In this document: piece by piece, positions 34,753 through 47,982 of the stretch
Position numbering within the stretch: the stretch's first letter is position 1
Layout: every line of letters starts with the position of its first letter
DNA from: Lepas anatifera
Taxonomy: Eukaryota; Arthropoda; Thecostraca; Lepadidae
Length of the DNA: 64,000 nt
Direction of reading: 5' to 3'
NCBI GenBank assembly: GCA_034440635.1
Contig: JAOTON010002124.1
Coordinates: 1 to 64,000 of the forward strand
Notes under the pieces: generated by a model
Databases searched by the model: none
Seen by the model: the letters and a program-made list of their open reading frames with translations, nothing else
Told to the model about the DNA's origin: nothing
Position numbers and translations under genes: made by a program

Positions 34753-35202
34753 GGGGAATGTGGCACCTTCACAACGTGATTTTAGCTGAGATAGCCAAGT
34801 TGTAAAGCAGGTCGGAAAACCCGGTACTCCATATTTCATTCGTTTGCGAACTCGATATTTCCGTAGAAAAAAGCTAAAACCTACCAGACACCAGACACCC
34901 CCTCAGCCCCCGTCGCCGGCGGCCATTTTTGTGAGCAACTGGTGTGACGACATATGCTGACGTCACGATAAGCATCAGCCAATCGAAGCCCTTGAAGCGT
35001 TTCAAGTATGGTAGTGGTTGCCAGATCGTGACATCATCCACCGGCTGAGATTTATTTCTTTTTCTAGGGGAGCATTTTTGAAAACCAAATATTGAGCTTA
35101 TTGTACAGTTTTCAGAGAAATCATGAGTGTTTTCATTATTGTTGACTAAAAGTACGCCTAATTTCACTAAATTCCAGGATTCGACCAAGGTGCCACATTC
35201 CC
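34753..35202 (+). mobile_element. 450-bp MITE, second full-length copy
   Basis: The ends are GGGGAATGTGGCACCTTC and the complement of GGGAATGTGGCACCTTGG. The flanks are TTAAA and TTCAA. The interior matches 25833-26284 inverted (GGTTTTCCGACCTGCTTTAC region, TTGAAGCGTTTCAAGTATGG). No gene is encoded; the minus-strand 104-codon frame is incidental. Confidence 0.75.
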
Positions 35203-35204
35203 TT

Positions 35205-35275
35205 CAATAGCGCAGTTGGCAGCATGCTTGTCTCTCAAACCTAGTGTTCTGGGTTCAAATCCGGGCGCACGCTGA
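35205..35275 (+). other. tRNA-like sequence directly after the MITE
   Basis: The A box is ATAGCGCAGTTGGCAGC and the B box is GGGTTCAAATCCGG at nearly tRNA spacing. The anticodon stem pairs poorly, so this is more likely a SINE head than a working tRNA. Confidence 0.4.
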
Positions 35276-36341
35276 ATTTGCATTCATATTTTTTGGCTAT
35301 TATGCAATTATTTAGGTTTATATTGGATAAATAATACTTCAGTAGTAGCTGTTTACTCTCGGTTGAAGTATGGCATGCGCAATTTTAATGTTCTTGGCTA
35401 TTTACCCAATTCTTTTTAATGAGACCCACAAAACCATCCCAGAAATCAACGAGGCTTCCGTTCCAGGTATCTTTATTCTATGGTAATAACTTTAAAAAAT
35501 ATTTACCTACTATCATGAGCAGCTTTCCACACTCAGCTGGCAATGCTCCCCGAAGCAGGGTTTGCAAATTAAACACTAAAAAGGCAAGACTACCGGCCAA
35601 TCTAAGTTATCCTGGTAATCCATAAACTTGCAGTCGATAAATATACCTACGATTTATCAGCCAAGGGCAGAAAATAACAACGTCCAGGATTCATAAAATT
35701 AATTTTCCACAGCACGCGTGGCCAATTTGACTCTTTTATTTTGCAGTTGACATGTGACAACAGGCATGACAGTGTTTTTTAAGAAGAATTATGCAAAAAG
35801 CAAGACAGGATTAAGGAACAGAGTGTTGTGCTTATCAAATAAAGCTGTTAGGAAGGCTGTTAAAAAATCGTGCTTTGTTCACCCATGGACATGTACGGTT
35901 AAAGTAAAGTTATACAATGCATTGGCGTTTTAAGAACAAAGCAAAGGTTGTTTTGGGCCCTCTCCGAGAGAGATTGCTGAAACATAATTCAGTAGTTGAC
36001 CATTCCGAAGGCAGCACTTGAACCCCTGCAAAGAAAGCTATACGTTGTGATTGTGGATAAGGAGACTGGGTGCATTTAACTGAGGTACTATTCTAAAAGG
36101 CATGAAAACAATTAATTCACCCCTACCGTCACGACACAAAAAAGACTATCACAATCAATATAAGTTAAGTCTTGGAAAATACTTCAGAGAGACACCCTTG
36201 TAGTTGTATTCTACGCAAACTTGTATAAATATCTGGCTTCTGACTTTGGCACTGGGCATTGGGCATGGGCATGGCAGGGTGATTCTTCTATTCCTCATCC
36301 ATGAATCACCAGTGACAGCGGTGCCCTGCCGTGCTTTGCAG
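35276..36341. other. gene-poor stretch with an interspersed repeat
   Basis: AT-rich. The segment at about 36150-36260 is the uninterrupted counterpart of the repeat carrying the MITE at 25833. Confidence 0.4.
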
Positions 36342-36446
36342 GACCGGGCACTCCGTGGACGAGGCGTGATAGGCTTTTCGGCGGAGGTGGCGGCTGAGGT
36401 CCGGGCCCACTCCACCACCACCGCCGAATCAGCCTACATGGCCTAG
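36342..36446 (+). CDS. possible terminal exon, unrecognised
   Basis: After the acceptor CCGTGCTTTGCAG, 34 codons are open to TAG: DRALRGRGVIGFSAEVAA then HSTTTAESAYMA. GC content rises locally. No partner exon was found upstream and no family is recognised. Confidence 0.3.
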   Translation, partial: DRALRGRGVIGFSAEVAAEVRAHSTTTAESAYMA

Positions 36447-36676
36447 GGGCACCGCAGCCGCATAGCGTCCTATGCGGCTTCGTTTAGGACCGGGCTGGTA
36501 AGCGCTCTTCCACTTAAAGCTGATAGATAAGTAAATGGCTTTGCAGCAGCTGAGCAACGAATGTGATAGAATGGACATACTTCGACTTTTCTTATCAGCG
36601 TGGCCAGTGTCTAGCAGGGGTATAAACATGTCTCTCCATACTATTTGTCCTCAGCTGTCCCTGGAGCCAGCCCTCT

Positions 36677-39054
36677 GAAATTTTGCAGTATACTGCAAAT
36701 AGTGTGGACAAATTAGGCTAGGTTTACTTCGCACTGGAAATTGGGTGCCATGAACCTAAGTGGTGGGCCACATTTGTTCGGTGCGGAGGGAGATGCGCCA
36801 GTTGTAAGGAGCTTCATCCCTCCTTTGTGGGTTTGGTCACAGAGGGTCGATTAGCTTCAAAATCTGGCGCGAAGCGTTGGCGCGCATTTTCAAGTCGGCT
36901 GCCGGCCGGCGGTGGTCTCCCAAGGCAGTGCCAGGAAGGGGGAGGTGACGGGGGTGGCGACAGCGGCAGCAATGGCGTCCAGCGGAGGGGCGGCCGACAC
37001 CAGGAGGTGAAAATGTCGTTCGGCCTGCTATTGCCACAGAGATGGAAAAATGTAGAAATGGATGAGGCTTATGTTGACTTTGTTGTATAGTTGAGGCATC
37101 CTTCCTAGAAAGGCTCACAAACGAATTTTGTTCTATCTCTTCATATGCTCACCCGATATTCATCTGACCACAATGACTTACTGTTTTGACCGAGGTGACC
37201 GTCCCCAAAGTAGATTTAGCGCCCACCCCTGGTGATAAAGGGGTGACAGCTCACAACACACTCAATGGTACCTTCTAGTATGAAAATAATCACTAAAAGG
37301 TCTTATTTCACCTGCAATCGATTTTTTCATTCTGGCAATGAATAAATACCCGACAAGGGTCCAATGGTATATTTTCATTGCCAAAATACAACTACCTTGT
37401 TTGACTGGGGAAACCGGTTAAATGACTGTTTCTGGGTGATTTATGGTTGCTACGGCTTGCAGCACTCTCAATGAACAGTTTTAGGATGAGAATAATCACT
37501 CAAAGGCTCTCATTCACCTGCAATCAGCTATTTACATTCTGGCAATAAAAATATTCCCGGCAAAGGTCCAGTGGTATCTTTCCATTGCTAAATTGTCAAC
37601 TCAGTGTATTGTCAAGAAATACTTATTCAAGGCGTGTTTATCTAGCATTGCTACCGCATACAACAAGCTTGAATGTCCAATCTAGCATTAAAACATCACT
37701 AATAGGCCTTAATTTACCTGGAACCCATTTTACATTCTGGCAATGGAAATATACCGGGCAAGGGTCCAGTGGCATCTTTAAATTGCCAAATTGTCAACTC
37801 CGTGTTTAAACCACATTTTGCTCTCCAAACTTGTGTTGGAGCTTGTTTAAGGCTTACACCACACCCAATTGTCCATTCCAGTGTTGGATTAGTCAATAAA
37901 AGGCAGTCATTCAGTCGAAACCCGCCCGTTGACATTTTGGCAATGTAAACATACCCGGCAAGGGTCCCGGCAATGGTCCAGGGGTATCTTTTCATTGCCA
38001 ACTGTGTGTTTTTGCTGGGAATTCCTGTTAAAGGGGTGTTTTTGGTTAATTTATGATTGCTAAGGCCTGCAACACTCTCAACAGTCTATTCTAGGATAAA
38101 AATAATCACTAAAAGGCTCGCCTGGAGTCGATTTTTTACATTCTTGCAATGGAAATATACCGGGCAAGGGTCCAGTGGTATTTTTTAATTGCCAAAATAT
38201 CAACGGTGTGTTTCTACCTCATTTTTCACTCCAAGCCTTTTCTACCACAAATGCCGACGGGTGGGTCGACTGCAAGTGGGTCTACTCACACTTTTCTTGC
38301 ACTCAGGCATATGTGGCATCCACCGTGCTGGTGTATGATGAAAAACGACATCAACAATTTTATGCATAACCGAATTAATTACGATTGGCGGCACAGTCCG
38401 TCACGCTACCGACCTCCTACTGGAAACACAACTGCTTAAAATTATAGATAAATTTTAAGAACAACATTTCTTCCTGGTCCCGCCACTAATATAATATAAT
38501 ATTAAGCGTGACGACACAACTTCAATTCGCGTCGCCCAGTCATGCCATTAACCTGCGTAATTTTTGAAAGCAAAATCGGAAAATTCATTAATGCTCCCCT
38601 CCTGGCTCTGCCACTATTGCAGCGTAATGAGCATCGCAACCAACGCCAACTACCATGCACGGCACTAAGCCAATCGCCCTACGACGGCACTGTTGCACTC
38701 CCAATTAAAGCACGCTTCCTGACTACGCAAGAAAAAAGCGAGCTAAGAAAACTTAATTAGATCCCCCTTACTGCATCCGCCCCTGCTGCAACATAATGTT
38801 CATCGCATTCAACGCAATTCCTGTGCAGGACGGCCGTGCCGCCGCCGCCGACACTCTTGCTTGTCCTCCGCCAGTCGTCGCCACCGGCCGGTGTCAGCGA
38901 CAATCTGGTCAGAGGCTGTACGTCGGCAGTTCTGGTGCACATTATTTCAGCCAACATAGACTCCAATGGTTAGCCAGAATTGCCGACTGGGGTACCACGT
39001 TTGCCGACAAATCAGCTGATAGTCGGCAAAAGCGGTACGAAAAGCTCCAGGGCA
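36677..39054 (+). mobile_element. 2.37-kb repeat element, copy 1
   Basis: This stretch is almost identical to 47983-50356 read on the opposite strand. It starts at a palindrome (TTGCAGTATACTGCAA). It contains a GC-rich segment, a core of about 205-bp tandem repeats and a second GC-rich segment. It ends just after a hairpin with 9-bp arms TTTGCCGAC/GTCGGCAAA around 39000-39030. There is no transposase. The hairpin near one end plus a tandem-repeat core recalls non-autonomous Helitron-like elements, but no CTRR end or clear target duplication is visible. Open frames inside are mirrored in both copies and look incidental. Confidence 0.7.
37170..38230. repeat. core tandem repeat, about 205-bp unit
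   Basis: The phrases GGCAATGGAAATATACC, GGGCAAGGGTCCAGTGG and CATTGCCAAA recur with spacing of about 193-207 bp (near 37377, 37582, 37788, 37995, 38188). The same array lies inverted at about 48800-49860. Confidence 0.8.
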
Positions 39055-39074
39055 TAATAGATCAGATGGTGACC

Positions 39075-39436
39075 TTGACCTGACCTTTGGTTGGATCATT
39101 ATTATGTTTTGACCTAGTATAGTCATACCATACATTATTCGATTGGCCGTAACGAGAGGAAGTGAATGGTGCTTAAAAGACTATTATAAATCAACACTGT
39201 CAGACGCAAAATCCTCGAAACCCTTCTCTAACATGCCACCTTCTTTGGCCTGTCATGACCTCAATATTGACCTGAACCTAAAAGTGGCCCATGTCGTTTC
39301 TTCCTGAATTTTTATGACCTATCCACCAGCGTTTGCCAACCCGCATAGCAGCCGAGTTCTAGGGGGAGGTAGTTTGTATACCCCCTCCCCCCACCATGAC
39401 GAAGGAAGCTCGGAGGCCTACCGGGGCGGGTATTAA
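39075..39436 (-). repeat. TTAA-type repeat family C, inverted copy
   Basis: It shares CTGTCATGACCTCAATATTG, GTCGTTTCTTCCTGAATTTT and CCGCATAGCAGCCGAGTTC with the other family C copies, and ends GGGGCGGGTATTAA. Confidence 0.6.
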
Positions 39437-42400
39437 GCGAATACTGGACACAATCAAAACCTGGCATTGGAAATTATAAGCGGTGCGTTCCGCACATCAC
39501 CTGTCGCAGGCTTCCTCGTAGATGCGCTTGGGCGCCGAAAGCGGGGGGGGGTGGAGGGGACGTGTCACCCCCTGTTGGCCAAGTACGGGGGGACGTTCCC
39601 CCAAATTTTTGGTCCATCGTCCTTAATGCTGCCAGGTACCGAATATGCTCAAAATTTACATCCCCCGGTCAGCACCAGCCAGAGTCCATCCCCTCCCCTG
39701 TAAAACTTCCGTGGCGGCGCCCCTGGATATGCACGAAACGCCGCTCGCAGAGATCGGAGAAAGCCAATGTGTTCAAGTGTCACCAATGGAATTTCAAACC
39801 AAACTTTTGTAACCAATTTTCGCGACCCTCTGATCCTCTTTAAATCTTAAATAGTGTATTGGCAGGCTGAGTGTCAACTTCTCACGCTAGGGTGTGCACA
39901 ATCTTGCCCATTATGTTCCCAACATCGTTGGCGAGTTGGAAGATTTTTTCGACCTCTGGCCGCTTGACCTGCATCGCCGATACGTATTAATGCGTTACGG
40001 CCTGAAACTAAACCAGACCCCGGAACACACTGTGTACACACGTTTTTTGACGACCGTCATTGAAGCCGTATCGATACTGGTTCACGCTCCTCAGCCCGAC
40101 ACCCCGGCGTCGGAATTCGGACATGGCTGAGTGGGGTTGGCATATAAGGAGACAGTGTTACGCCCGTGCAGTGCAGCACCCACCCTACTCACCTCTACAG
40201 CCGGTTCCACACTGATTGGTAGGTATAAGAGCCAGTTGTTTTAAGAATTATCTTACTAACGATTACACATCTCACAAAAGTTTTCGTCGCTAGTAATGTA
40301 TTTTGACGTGATTTTTAAATTTTGGACCCTGAAAAAAGACGAGACGTCAATTTCGAAAATTATGGACACAAAACTGTTTTTGCTGATCCCGATGATTTTA
40401 CGCGTCTTTTCGCAATTCATTCAGAATTTTTGACCTGATGAAGTATTTTTTACACGTCAGTTCGTGCGTCCAGTTCAAACGCAGCACGTGAGGCAACAAT
40501 GGTGTCGGCAAGGACCACCACTTGAGAGCTAGTTCGCAAACAGACAGCGGCCTAATACCTACTAATCAGTATGGAACCGGCTGTACCTTTTAGCCGGCCG
40601 TACCGCACCGCAGTGCCCTCGTTGTGACGACCGACTCACCGCGAAACATGTCTTGGCGGGGTCTTTGAGATGGAGAGGAGTCGTCTGCAGGTCGCCAGTC
40701 CAAAACGAGTGACCTAACCACAATTTTAATTGGCGCGGAAGTAAGATCAACTCAATTCATCGATCTGAGACTTAGCTCACAGTAAGGTCACTGAATACAA
40801 ACTGCAATAACGATATATCGATGACCAGAGGTTAGCTCAGGGCCATGTCCTTTGGAAATGCATGGGGAGTTGGCTTAAGCCTGACACCCACCAGATAGGT
40901 TGCACCACCCAAACTTGGCGCCCATTTGCTCCAGATTGTGCCCCCTGTACAAGTTACCTCTCCCTCGACCGGACTAAGACCGGGGGAGCGGGTGAGAGTC
41001 AAGTTCTGAGAATTTAGGCTGCATATGAAACACTAACGACGATGCAACTCAATCAACACACGCATGTAGTTTCACACAAGTAAAGGAGAAAATGCAAACA
41101 AAATTAGTGGGGGTCCATAATTGGGTCACCCCCCATCTGATTTGCGATTAGTGGGCGGGCGCATCCCCCGTTTTCTACGCACATGCCCGTACGTGTCCTG
41201 TTTGCTTAAGACGGGTTTGACCCTCTCGATGAAACTTCGAGCTGACCCTTCACTGCCCACTCTGCGGCCTAGAAACGCCACCGATTCATTAGAATCGTTT
41301 CTTATTTTTCACCTCTGAAAGTCATATTCTCTGAACTCTCTCTGAATTCCAAAACTTTGGTGACCATGTTCAAACAAACACATGTTGTCTCACCCATAAG
41401 CGTAGGAACAGAGGACTGCCGGGCCCCTTCCACACTCTGATTGAAAATCTACGTCGCCGGGAAAAACTAGAATCGCACTGTAAATGTAAGTACTGAAAAC
41501 TTGTTTTTCCTACCATTAACAGGAACCGTATAACTTCTCGCGCTATTTGAAACGTACCTAGATCGGGATATCTTGCAAAACAAACAATTTGCAAGGACAG
41601 ATCCAGGGAGTGGTATAGCAATCACTTGTCCCCTCCAATCCTCCAGATTTGTTTTTTTCTTTTCTTTTTGGTTAAATTTTGGAATCCGTTGTCGCACCCG
41701 AGAAACCATTCTTCAGACACAAAATCGCAATCCATAAAACTATTTAATAAATATCCTAATTAGAAAAACAACACTTCGTTCTCCTAATCAACGCCAACAA
41801 TTTTACTATCAATCATGTTCACCTACAACCATTCAATTAACTTATACTTTAACAATGCTGTCAACACCACACAAGGTCCAAGTACCTCACTCATATATCC
41901 AGCCATGTGCACAAATTTTCTCGTACACTACTTACCCTGCTTCAGTCCAAGAACAGAAACAAATTTCCACCGACGCAATATCCACCACACACGTGGACTT
42001 TATAATGCGCATCCCGACCCCTCCCCACCGGTGCGCCGCTGCCGCGGCGCCAGCGGTGGCTAGCGTGACCTCTCACCTCTGTGCCCCGCGGGCATGATAC
42101 GGCTGCCGGCGCATGGTGGACGCTGATTGGTGGAGGCGCGTTCACTTTCATTGCGAGAAGATCAGTGGGAAATTGTCAACGGAAGTGATAGTGTCTTAAA
42201 GTGTGCTTCAGAAAATAGCTGTGGAGTGCCATTTTCAGATATTCCTTCCCATGCTTTGTTCTCTATCGACTTGGTTATCAGCGCTACTATCCAAGGCTGC
42301 TGCTCGGTACAGGCGAGACGGCGGCGGAGTCGGCACAGGCCAGCCGGCGGCCGAGTTCGCTGAAGTCAGGAGTTTCGAGATGGGTTTCTGCTGAGTGGAA

Positions 42401-43204
42401 AGGAACGGGGCACGGCCCAAAGGTAAGTGAAGGCGGAAGGAGGGGGGGGGTGCTTGTGACATAAAACTGGTAGCTGTCTGCCAAATAAGAGAGTGACAGT
42501 GTGACGTCATGCTTGGCGAGATGTAGCCATCTTACTGGTAGCGCTACAGAAAAATGCAAACACGCTGCGAAGAATCGTATTTTATTCAGGCTGTATTAAT
42601 GCTGTCCGCGAAGGATGTTGGTGTTTAAATATTTCATGCGTGAAGGTGTCTATCACAGACTGACCAGAGATCAGGAAAAATATTTTTCCCACAGAGTTCA
42701 ATATTTACTCGGAAACACGGAAGTTTCCCCGAGAGAGAGAGAGAGAGAGGGGAGAGAGAGGGGGGAGAGAGAGAGCGAGTGCGAGAAAGAGAGAGAGAGA
42801 GAGAGAGGGAGAGAGTGAGGGAGGGAGGAGGAACAGCGTATACAATGTGTCAATTTTGCAGAAATAGCATGCTGGACCCAGCTATCGCCATGTTGAAGCA
42901 TGTCTCAAAAGTTTTTGGTGGTTTATTTTTATCATCAAAATATTTCTATTATAATCGTCTTTTTGGGCTACAATGATGCACCAACTGCTGAGGTTATCAG
43001 GAGCTTCAGAAGGGGAATACGCTATGCTTGAACATTGAGAAGTATTTTGCTTTCATTCACTGGTATTCTCTTCTGCTAACACATTCTCTTTGAGGACCAG
43101 ATTAACAATCGAACGGTACGTTATAATCGCTTTCCATTCAAAGACCAAACCAACGGCAAATGTTTGGATTCATCTCTCATTTCGAGTTGCTAGAAAAAAT
43201 ATGA
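39437..43204. other. gene-poor stretch
   Basis: A plus-strand 78-codon open frame at 39894-40130 (VGELEDFFDLWPLDLHRRY) has no recognised family or splice partner. The rest, including the GC-rich 42000-42400 segment, has no supported exon. Confidence 0.3.
42730..42830. repeat. GA-rich microsatellite
   Basis: An imperfect (GA)n tract with GGGAGA and GCGA interruptions. Confidence 0.95.
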
Positions 43205-43747
43205 TTAACCCTCGTCCCAGTGGGGGGTGTTTGAACACTCCCCTGGGTTTTTAAGCGGCACGAAAAAATGGCGGCGTTAAGCGCCACAGTACCTTGTACA
43301 CCTTATCATTGATCAATTCTGCACATGTTCGCCACATTTTAAGCTTAGGTCATATCAGGTCAGGTTACCAGTGCAGGTCAAATGACCTCACCTTCAAATA
43401 AGTTTAAGGTAGCACAAGTAAGAACACGGTAAATATATTCAATTGTAACTCATATCACATAAGGGGCCCAGCGTGCAGTATAAAATATGTTCCGGTATTT
43501 TGAAATATCGATGACTTAGCGTAAGATACAGATCATGACCCCTACATTGGAAATCCATGTGTAAACAGAAACTGGGCTGCACTTGTGTAGATACAGCCTA
43601 TATACATTTATATTCTCCAAATCGTAGTATCCTGGGCCACTTTCCAGGTTCATGCTGCAGTTGTTCACCTGTGACTTCTGAGAGGTCATCTGGGGGTAGT
43701 TAAGTAGGTCTCCAGCCTTGGGTCAATAACTTTGCAGGAAATAACGA
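43205..43747 (+). repeat. TTAA-type repeat family B, copy 1
   Basis: It begins TTAACCCTCGTCCCAGTGGGG, followed by GGTTTTTAAGCGGCACG and an AGGTCA-rich body. It is co-linear with the adjacent copy and with 47548-47940 and 59581-60080. Confidence 0.6.
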
Positions 43748-44110
43748 TTAACACGCGCATTGACGGGGCGGGGCGGGTATCCGCCCCCCCTCGGGTTTTT
43801 TTGAGGCAGCATAAAAACGGCGGCACGTAGCGCCGCCGTACTTGGCATACCTTTTTCCTGATCATTTCTACAACTTTTTCAACATTTTAAGGTTAGGTCA
43901 TCTCAGGTCAGTTCACTAGTACAGGTCAAGTGACCGGACTTAAAGTTTAAGATAGCATAAGTCAGAGCAGGATGAACGTATCCAATCATACCTTATATCA
44001 CATAATGGCCGCACCGAGTTCTTTAAAATTTGTTCCGGTATTTTTTATATCCATTACCTAAGGTCAGGTACGAACAATGACCTCCCCATTGGAAATACAT
44101 GGGAAAATGG
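43748..44110 (+). repeat. TTAA-type repeat family B, copy 2 in tandem
   Basis: It starts TTAACACGCGCATTGACGGG directly after copy 1 and repeats its layout: GGGTTTTTTTGAGGCAGC, ACGGCGGCACG, TTAGGTCATCTCAGGTCA. Confidence 0.6.
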
Positions 44111-47100
44111 TTTTAACAGAATAACTTAATAATGGATGGCGATAGAGCCTTGACTGTAACTGCATTATATTTTCCGTGTCCTGCGGTTCTAATGATATGC
44201 ATTTTACCTAATTTGACCTTGACCTGACCTGAGGTCACGTCAAGTCTAATATTTGACCTAACAAGGTCATGTGATATATGATTAGATTTGGCTGGCTGCG
44301 AGGATTCAAAGGGTTTAAATTGTTTTTCTCTTTCTTTACTTGTTAAGATGTGATGACCGAAAACCTTCATTTACATGTTATCCCTATGACGGCATGTATT
44401 TACCTCTAGTGGCCTCAAATGTGACCTGACAAAAAATGGTTCAAGTATTTTCGATAGAGAAATAGATTCGATAGAGTCTGCTCTACCGTAGACTCGTGTA
44501 TGCTTCCCACGTTAAGGGACTAAGGTAGATATGTTTTTAATTGCCTTAACATTGTTAAAATTCATACTCGTATGACTTACGAATCAAACCGGAAAACACT
44601 TATAACTCTGTACAGATCTCTTATCAGATCAAAGCTGTAATATGGGTGTGTGGTATACGACTTTGCACCCGCAGTACTTCGTGCACCTTATTCTCGCTCA
44701 ATTCCACATCTTTCCCCAAAAGTTTAAGTCTGGGTCATGGGGCATTCCATGACAAATCGCCAAGTCGATACCACCCTCATGTCGCAGATTTCGGTGTATT
44801 TTTTGTCAGGGGGGCTATTGATGGAGCTGATGACGATTCTCGTATTCATTCTCCTCCCTGACTTACGGTTTGAAAATTATACCTTCAGGCATTTTGACCA
44901 TACTCACTTGTATGTCTTTTTTAAAGACGAAATTTTACCTGTATGCTTCTACAAATGGCATAAAAACTTCATCTAGGTATCTTAAGGACGAATTAGGAAT
45001 TCTGGCTCATTTTCTAAAAATTAAATTTTAAATATATTATACATTCTCCAATTTTTCAAAATATATAAAAAATTCCTATGTTTTATTTTAAACTTTTTGA
45101 GGCTCACATTACTCTTTATATATTTCTCTATAATATTCAGTAATAAAAATAATGGAGACTTTAACAGAAAGCGAGATCTGAGCTCCCAAACGTCCCGATC
45201 CCCACATGTGTGAGGTTCGTTCGCCAGCGCGGCCCGTCGTCGCTGCAACTATCAAACGTCTCTGGTCACGAAAAAGGTGTCAATGGTGGAATTTGTCGGC
45301 AATGAGGGTAAGGATGTATTTAAAACAATAAATTGTAATCAATATCCATTCCTTAACACCCGCACTGGAGAGGCGTCCAACACTTCGGGCAATGGAGGGG
45401 GGACTGGTAGGCCCCTGAGCTCTCGGAAACTAGGAGGCTTAGAAAAACTCCGGTTGGGGACTGGGTGGGAACTATTGAAATATATATTATGACTGACCTT
45501 AATTGGCCTAGGTCAATATCGTCAAGTTCAAACGAGGTCATAAAAGTCAAGTATTAGCCGTGCTGGGTATTCATCCAGAAATGCCGCGATTAAGCTCAAA
45601 GAAGTCCAGAATGCACTAAAAACAGAGCAAGGTCATAGTGAGAACGTCCCAAGAACTGTAAACCTAATTTTTGGGGTTAAGGTCATTCAAGGTCATTGAC
45701 CAATGACGTCACAATATGACTTATTACCCTTATTTACACAATGACTAGCACAATAGCAACCGTTGGACGGGAAATGAGCATTGACCTTTACCCATGACAT
45801 TTTAATTTGACCTGTGACTTTGACCTTTACATTGATTTAGCTTAACTATGACGTTGTAGCATAATATACGTCATACTGGGTAACGCCATGCGACCGGAAG
45901 CACCGGACCAATGACTTTGAGAATGCTGGTATGGCCTTGAAATGTGACCTTGACCTTCATGAGGGGTGAAATTGACATATAATCTCGTTTTATATGGCAC
46001 TATAACGTTGCCAGTTGGTCTTTGATGTACGCGAATTGGTGCAACCGCGCGATTGCAGCGATTTCAAAATAAAGGGTTTAACTTTGAAAGCCTATAATTA
46101 CAAAATTAAGGGCCGATTTTCAAGGTTATTTGACCAATCGATGTGCCGTTGAATATTCTTGAAATTAGCGAAATAGCGTTTTTTGGCCACGACGGGTTCT
46201 CCGGCCACCTAGAAAAAAGTAGGTGGGGCCTCCGAGGCTCCGCTCCAGTGTACTTTTTAACACCCGCTGGTATGAAGCCCCGGGCCACCTTTACTGGCAG
46301 GAGAGTTACCCATCCCCTTACGATCTCAGCAAACATGCTTAGAAGGGGACACGGAAAGCAGTGTTCCATTGCTTGCCTCGATCTCTACCCAAAATGCTTC
46401 AACAAAAAGTACTCAAATTAGCTACTGAGCTCAGAAAACGCTTCAATAAGGCAGTCGCGAGAAAAGGAACATTGAAGATTCACAAGTGCGTACCGGTTAA
46501 TTCGGAGACCGTTATTGTCCATGAGCTCTCGAATGATGGGGGACAGAAGCTTCAAGTTTCGAATTGAATCTGTGAAGTTCAATGGCACCATGTGATAGAG
46601 TCGTTCTTCCGATCCGTGGGCCAGATCTTAGATAAAGCAGCATGTCTTAATCTTATATGTTCGAAAAGCAGTTGTCGGCGTCGACGCTATGTGACTTTTT
46701 GTTTGTTTGTGATGTGTGCTTTCTAATATAAATTGAACTGGGATACATGCAACTTTTTTAGGGTATGGGTAGAAAAAGAAAACTATTTAAAACTACTAAG
46801 ATAACAGTGATAATCGGCTTCTGACGCATAATCCTCCCACTACATTTTCCAGCAAATGCACCAGTGTCGGAATTGTTCCGAATGTTCCGGTAATACGTTT
46901 AGTTTTTTTCAGAACGGCCAAATTTTTATGTAAGCAATAGTAGCCTCCACACCACATCTAGTTCATTCGCAATGTCACCGAATTCTCCCCTCCCCGTTAC
47001 CCCACTTCAAATCGGATGCGTCTATGCAGCGTGCCGACTGCAGGCTGAGTGGCCGGTGACGGTGTTGGGCTTGGTCTGCGGTGCTCGTTACTGATTTTGC

Positions 47101-47547
47101 TCTGTAGTCTCCATTTTTATTGGCGTCATATGCAGTTTAAGCAATGTTCTTTCACATGAAGTTGTTTTGAAGTCAATAAAAATATAAAAATATGTATGCT
47201 TATCTTTGCAAAAGTTTGGAATTAGATTTTATACATATTCGTGCCAATTAATTTAATCAAACTTACATATTTGTATTGTTCAGACTCTTTGTTATTATTT
47301 TCATGTAACCTCTTGAAGGAATACCTTTAATTTAAATGGCTAAAAGCTCAAGCGAGAAGTCCAATGTACGCATCCGATGCTGGATTGCCCGAGGCTATAA
47401 CTCCGAAACAATTATCCGGACGAAACTAAAAATACCACAGTCGTTTTCAGCGTCACTGAGAACCCTACCCCAAATTTTCATGAAAATCTGAGATATGACG
47501 GTGTTATTTCAACCCATCGATTTGTCAATTTGTCGTGGAATGCCCCT
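44111..47547. other. gene-poor stretch rich in TGACCT/AGGTCA
   Basis: Many TGACCT hexamers occur, mainly 44200-44420 and 45490-45980. No exon is supported. GGCATTCCATGACAAATCG near 44740 recurs inverted near 47530, marking another repeat pair. A plus-strand frame at 46361-46567 ends LKIHKCVPVNSETVIVHE but is unsupported. Confidence 0.3.
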
Positions 47548-47940
47548 CATATCAGGTCACGTCACCAGTGCAGGCCAAGTGGTCTTACCTCTAAAAATGT
47601 ATAAGGTGGCATAAAAAGAAAAAAGTGAATATCAAATTCAAACGTACAACATGTAATGAGCCCACCGTGTACTAAAAAACATTCCGGGACTTTTCATATC
47701 GATGACCTAGGGTCAGGTACTGATCATGACCTCTTCATTGGAAGTGCGTTGGGAAAACGGAAATTGACTGAAAAATCACTCTATTTCTGTAGATACTGCC
47801 TGGAATACCTTTGTATTCCCCAAATCGTAGTAACCTAGGCATCTTTATAGGTTCATGTTTCAAGTTTTGACCTGTGACGTCTGAGAGGTCATCTGGGGCT
47901 ACTCCAGCAGGATTTCAGACTTGGCTCAATAACTTGATTT
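47548..47940 (+). repeat. TTAA-type repeat family B, truncated copy
   Basis: It matches the body of the copy at 43205 (CATATCAGGTCA, CAGTGCAGG, TGACCTAGGGTCAGGTACTG, GAGAGGTCATCTGGGG) and stops shortly before the 2.37-kb element. Confidence 0.6.
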
Positions 47941-47982
47941 GATGTGTCAATAACTTGACTTGAGTCGATTGATATGTATATT

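Noticed and set aside
35205..35275. Functional tRNA gene
   Set aside because: Boxes are present but the anticodon arm does not fold well.
38796..39083. 95-codon frame mirrored at 47947-48240
   Set aside because: Part of the 2.37-kb repeat in both copies; no recognised domain, and it runs past the element end.
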